Source: Bacteroidales bacterium (lineage in GTDB: Bacteria; Bacteroidota; Bacteroidia; Bacteroidales; GCA-2748055). From it: a stretch of DNA of 57,322 bases. The position numbers and the translations under genes are program-made. Where the stretch lies: NCBI GenBank assembly GCA_029938715.1, contig JAOZUK010000012.1:1-57322 (forward strand). Reading direction: 5' to 3'. Below, in pieces: positions 54,542 to 57,322 of the stretch (its first letter is position 1; each line of letters opens with the position of its first letter). The notes under the pieces are model-generated. The model was not told where the DNA came from. It ran no database searches and saw only the letters and a list, made by a program, of their open reading frames with translations.

Positions 54542-55735
54542 TCAAGATAAATACTTCCAGGCTGGAATTGCTTTTATTTGTCTGTTTTTTATTTCGAAGG
54601 TCTCCTCCAGATCTAATGTGACTATGATGCCTTCCTCCAGATTCAGATCTTTCATGGCCAATTCAATCCCTTTTAACTCTTTCACCAGATTGTTCTGATT
54701 TAGATCGGAACAAACTTGAATGGCTGATAGGGGTTTATCATCTCCTGTTGTGATAAAGTCGCATTCAAAAAGTCCGGAATAGTAGTAGATAGGATTCCCT
54801 CTTCTGCGCAGGTGCAGATAGACCATATTTTCCAACAACTGGTCTTCTCCCTGCTGGAGTGAGAGTGAAACAACTCTGGCCAGGCCAGTGTCCACACAGT
54901 AGACCTTTCTCGGATTGGCAATCTGTTTTTTAATGGACTCACTGTACTTTGGAACGCTGTATATCAGGTAAGAATTTTCCAGGAAGGCTATATAATCAGC
55001 TACCGACCTGACCGACCCTATACCAAACAAATTCTTCAGGTTATTCAGTGAGTAGTATCTGGAGAAATTGCCAATCAAATGGATAGCCATTTGACGAAAC
55101 ACATCATGTTGCTTAATTCCCTGCCTGACAACTATTTCCCGGTAAATAATGTCATCAAACAGTCGGAGAAGAACCTCCTCACTCCTGGTTTTAACATACT
55201 CCGGGAAGCCTCCAATTTTTAAATACTTCTGTATGGTTTCTGCTGAGGGATCCTGGTGGATCACCTTCAGAAATTCTCCGTAGGAGAAGGGAAAGACCTC
55301 TCTGATCTGAAAACCCTCGCTAAATCCATTGTGCTTTATGGAAGCAGTAGATGCCGCCACCACTATGTTTCGAGCCTCTGACTGCCTTAAATAGATGTAA
55401 GCTTCCCAGTTATCAACAGCCTGGATTTCATCAAAGGCAAGGGATTCATTTGCCCTTCCAAAAAGCAGGCTATCAAGCCGGGAGAAGTCCTTCGATTTAA
55501 ATCCCGACAACCTGGGATCTTCCAGATTAAGCAGGAATGGATCCGAGAATCTGCCTGAAAGAAGTTGTCTGACGTAGGTGCTTTTACCTGCTCCCCTGAC
55601 CCCCAGGACAAACAATCCAGAAGAATTAAAGGACTCTACCCCATTTAATCCATCTCTCTGGATTCCAGGATCTTGGCTTAATAAAGCGCCCTTCTGAGAA
55701 TCAATTACACCCGATAAATATTCGTTCGACAACAT
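54542..55735 (-). CDS. AAA ATPase with DUF4143 domain
   Basis: A 397-residue protein with Walker A GVRGAGKST near residues 45-53 and Walker B SLAFDEIQ near 98-105, followed by the arginine-sensor region and a C-terminal DUF4143 nuclease-like domain (YYYSGLFECDFITTGDDKPLSAIQV, with the Asp-x-n-Gln residues of the PD-(D/E)xK fold). Proteins of this type are common, often laterally moved, and of uncertain function. It stands alone between the polyol genes, on the opposite strand from mtlD, stops 7 nt apart. Confidence 0.9.
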   Translation of the reverse strand: MLSNEYLSGVIDSQKGALLSQDPGIQRDGLNGVESFNSSGLFVLGVRGAGKSTYVRQLLSGRFSDPFLLNLEDPRLSGFKSKDFSRLDSLLFGRANESLAFDEIQAVDNWEAYIYLRQSEARNIVVAASTASIKHNGFSEGFQIREVFPFSYGEFLKVIHQDPSAETIQKYLKIGGFPEYVKTRSEEVLLRLFDDIIYREIVVRQGIKQHDVFRQMAIHLIGNFSRYYSLNNLKNLFGIGSVRSVADYIAFLENSYLIYSVPKYSESIKKQIANPRKVYCVDTGLARVVSLSLQQGEDQLLENMVYLHLRRRGNPIYYYSGLFECDFITTGDDKPLSAIQVCSDLNQNNLVKELKGIELAMKDLNLEEGIIVTLDLEETFEIKNRQIKAIPAWKYLS

Positions 55736-55832
55736 GGTATGTGCTTATAATACAAACTCCATTGTATTACGTACATACCCCGGTTTGTGTTACAAAATGG
55801 GTCCCTAATTAATAAATGGTTTGCTTATTTCT

Positions 55833-57101
55833 TCACCCACAGTATTTGAGAAGCAGGTCCTCTGCCTCCACAGACCACAGTCCATCATTGCGGTCACAAA
55901 TATCGGCCAGGTCACTGTACATGGGGTGCTTTTTTCCCAATTCCCTGAAATCGGAAATGGCGGTAAGTGGCATCTCCATATGAGTGTAAATCAGCTTCTT
56001 TCCTCCGGGGATATTTGGGAGATCCAGCGTTGCTTCGGGTACTGCATTCAGGCCGCCGATATGAGTGATAAGACCTGAAGGATCAAGCCCCTTCTCCATC
56101 ATTTCAAGGGATTCTTTTATATCGTCTGTGTTTCCTCCGCTGGTTCCAACGATGTGGGTAAATGCATAATGCACATTGTAGAAATTCATCCTTGCACTGA
56201 AATTGGGATCAGAAGGACCTGCGAAAAAGTTCAGACATCCATCAAAGGCCAGCAGCTGGTCGGCTTGCTCAATCACCGGAGCAACTGGGGCAAACACAAA
56301 TACATCATTAAAACCCTCTCCCCCGCTCAGCTCCTTCAAATGGTCTATGGGATCATTAAGGGCGGAGGTATTGATATAGCGCAGATCAATCCCCTTGCTC
56401 TTCGCTAGCTCCGGAGAGTAGAGGTGGGCTGCCCGATCCAGTCGAACCTGATCGATATCGGTAACCACCATCAATGAAGGTTTGCGGTCTTCGCGGTGAA
56501 TGGCGTAATTGATGGCAGCAAGTCCCATGGGTCCCACACCAGCAAGGATGGCCAGCTTTCCTCCATCTACAATTTCCATGTCGTGTACATAGGAACCCGG
56601 TTTAATGTGATAGTTGGCATGCATGGCACCAATGACACAGGAGAGCGGCTCGGCCATGGAAGCCGGGAAGAATCCGGGTCCGTTGTAGGTCAACAGACAA
56701 CCCAATTCCATTACTTCATTGGGAATAACCACATAGGTAGCATCACCTCCAAGGTAACGATACGAATATCCTGGTGCACTCAAAATACCTACCGGTCCAT
56801 CTTCATAATTCAGTGCCGGTTGAATGGCAAATTTATCTCCTGCTTTAAAATGATCTTTCCACTTCTCGCCCACTTCCACAATATCACCTGCAAATTCATG
56901 ACCTACAATGATGGGATTTTCTGCCACATCATCAGGAATGCGTTTGTGATCGGTGCCCTGCACAGAAGCTTTATAAGAAGACATGCAGAGGCTGTCGCTA
57001 ACCACCCTGGCCAGTATTTCATCCGGGCCAATGGCGGGTAGTTCAAATTCCTCAATTCGTAAATCTTTTTTTCCGTATAACCTTACCGCTTTTGTCTTCA
57101 T
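55833..57101 (-). CDS. zinc-dependent medium-chain dehydrogenase, SorE (L-sorbose 1-phosphate reductase)-like
   Basis: The 422-residue protein has a GroES-like N-terminal domain with zinc ligands in SLCMSSYK (Cys39) and VGHEFAGD (His67, Glu68), and a nucleotide-binding domain with LAGVGPMGLAAINYA near residue 200. The long sequence, including the NFFAGPSDPNFSA and VGTSGGNTDD segments, resembles L-sorbose 1-phosphate reductase (SorE) of enterobacteria, which converts sorbose 1-phosphate to glucitol 6-phosphate. With the kinase and MtlD-like genes nearby this fits a ketose/polyol phosphate route. Similarity is judged by eye. Confidence 0.85.
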   Translation of the reverse strand: MKTKAVRLYGKKDLRIEEFELPAIGPDEILARVVSDSLCMSSYKASVQGTDHKRIPDDVAENPIIVGHEFAGDIVEVGEKWKDHFKAGDKFAIQPALNYEDGPVGILSAPGYSYRYLGGDATYVVIPNEVMELGCLLTYNGPGFFPASMAEPLSCVIGAMHANYHIKPGSYVHDMEIVDGGKLAILAGVGPMGLAAINYAIHREDRKPSLMVVTDIDQVRLDRAAHLYSPELAKSKGIDLRYINTSALNDPIDHLKELSGGEGFNDVFVFAPVAPVIEQADQLLAFDGCLNFFAGPSDPNFSARMNFYNVHYAFTHIVGTSGGNTDDIKESLEMMEKGLDPSGLITHIGGLNAVPEATLDLPNIPGGKKLIYTHMEMPLTAISDFRELGKKHPMYSDLADICDRNDGLWSVEAEDLLLKYCG

Positions 57102-57137
57102 ATAAATAATTTCGAATGATTGTTAACTCAATTTTGT

Positions 57138-57322
57138 TTAATCTATCAGGGAGATTAGCTCCTGTGGATGATGAATGATGGTGTTTCCATTTACCCGATA
57201 GGGTTGTTTTAAGCCATAGCCCCAACTCACCCCAACAGGTACCATGCCTGCAGCCACCGAGGTTTTTAGGTCACCTACCGAATCACCCACAAACAGAATG
57301 CGATTTGTTTCAATACCCATTA
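57138..57322 (-). CDS. HAD-superfamily phosphatase, C-terminal part (cut by window edge)
   Basis: The visible 61 codons hold motif IV of HAD phosphatases (ILFVGDSVGDLKTSVAAGM) and the following VGVSWGYG typical of phosphoglycolate phosphatase-like enzymes. The N-terminal part lies outside the window. It precedes the SorE-like gene by 36 nt on the same strand, so it is probably co-transcribed and may dephosphorylate the pathway's sugar phosphate. Confidence 0.85.
   Translation of the reverse strand, partial: MGIETNRILFVGDSVGDLKTSVAAGMVPVGVSWGYGLKQPYRVNGNTIIHHPQELISLID

Overview
The window looks like a chromosomal segment of a Bacteroidota bacterium (probably Bacteroidales/Marinilabiliales type, free-living or sediment-associated). 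The grounds are: exported proteins whose signal peptides end just before Gln (…SQ, …AQ), several upstream matches to the Bacteroidota -7 element TAnnTTTG, a DAHP synthase-chorismate mutase fusion behind pheA, a DoxX protein of the BT_3928 type next to tpiA, a folP-cdaA pair, a RhaB-like sugar kinase beside fucI, and a sulfatase/fucosidase glycan locus. No rRNA, tRNA, CRISPR array, phage gene or transposase was seen.

Region by region. 1-3.8 kb (minus): aromatic amino-acid operon pheA, DAHP synthase/chorismate mutase, aroB, aroD and the first codons of a further gene, probably aroE. Its leader holds what reads as a complete ribosome-mediated transcription attenuator: a 16-codon leader peptide with six aromatic codons in a row (YYFYFF), mutually exclusive hairpins, and an intrinsic terminator ending 12 nt before the pheA start. 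3.8-7 kb (plus): nth and three exported proteins of unknown function, one carrying a zincin motif whose catalytic Glu is Asn. 7.3-10.9 kb: DUF485 protein, ActP-type acetate/Na+ symporter and a porin. 10.9-17 kb: uvrA, an ECF sigma factor, a small ORF, rsmE, a Tat-exported sugar-isomerase-like protein and a phosphoesterase. 17-24.5 kb (minus): tmk, a DoxX protein, tpiA and a 1484-residue exported protein of unknown function. 24.5-31.5 kb: folP and cdaA (c-di-AMP synthesis), plsY, pckA, ppdK.

31.6-50.6 kb is an accessory carbohydrate region: two UroD/MtaA-like proteins with HxCG zinc motifs, a Tat-exported Gfo/Idh/MocA oxidoreductase followed by a HEAT protein with two DUF1080 (3-keto-glycoside hydrolase) domains, an alpha-L-fucosidase, a sulfatase, fucI, a fuculokinase, an AraC regulator and a GH31 enzyme. 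Together they suggest use of fucosylated, sulfated glycans plus an oxidative 3-keto route. No SusC/SusD pair lies in the window. Between the 295-aa gene and the fucosidase gene a Fic AMP-transferase gene has been inserted, flanked by 91-bp direct repeats that span the 3' ends of both neighbours.

50.7-57.3 kb: a PQQ-type beta-propeller protein, a PfkB-family kinase translationally coupled to an MtlD-type dehydrogenase, a DUF4143 AAA ATPase, a SorE-like zinc dehydrogenase and a HAD phosphatase cut by the window edge. This may be a polyol or ketose phosphate module.

The strongest candidate for something undescribed is the pheA attenuator. Next are the Fic insertion with its 91-bp repeats and the Gfo/Idh plus HEAT-DUF1080-DUF1080 pair.
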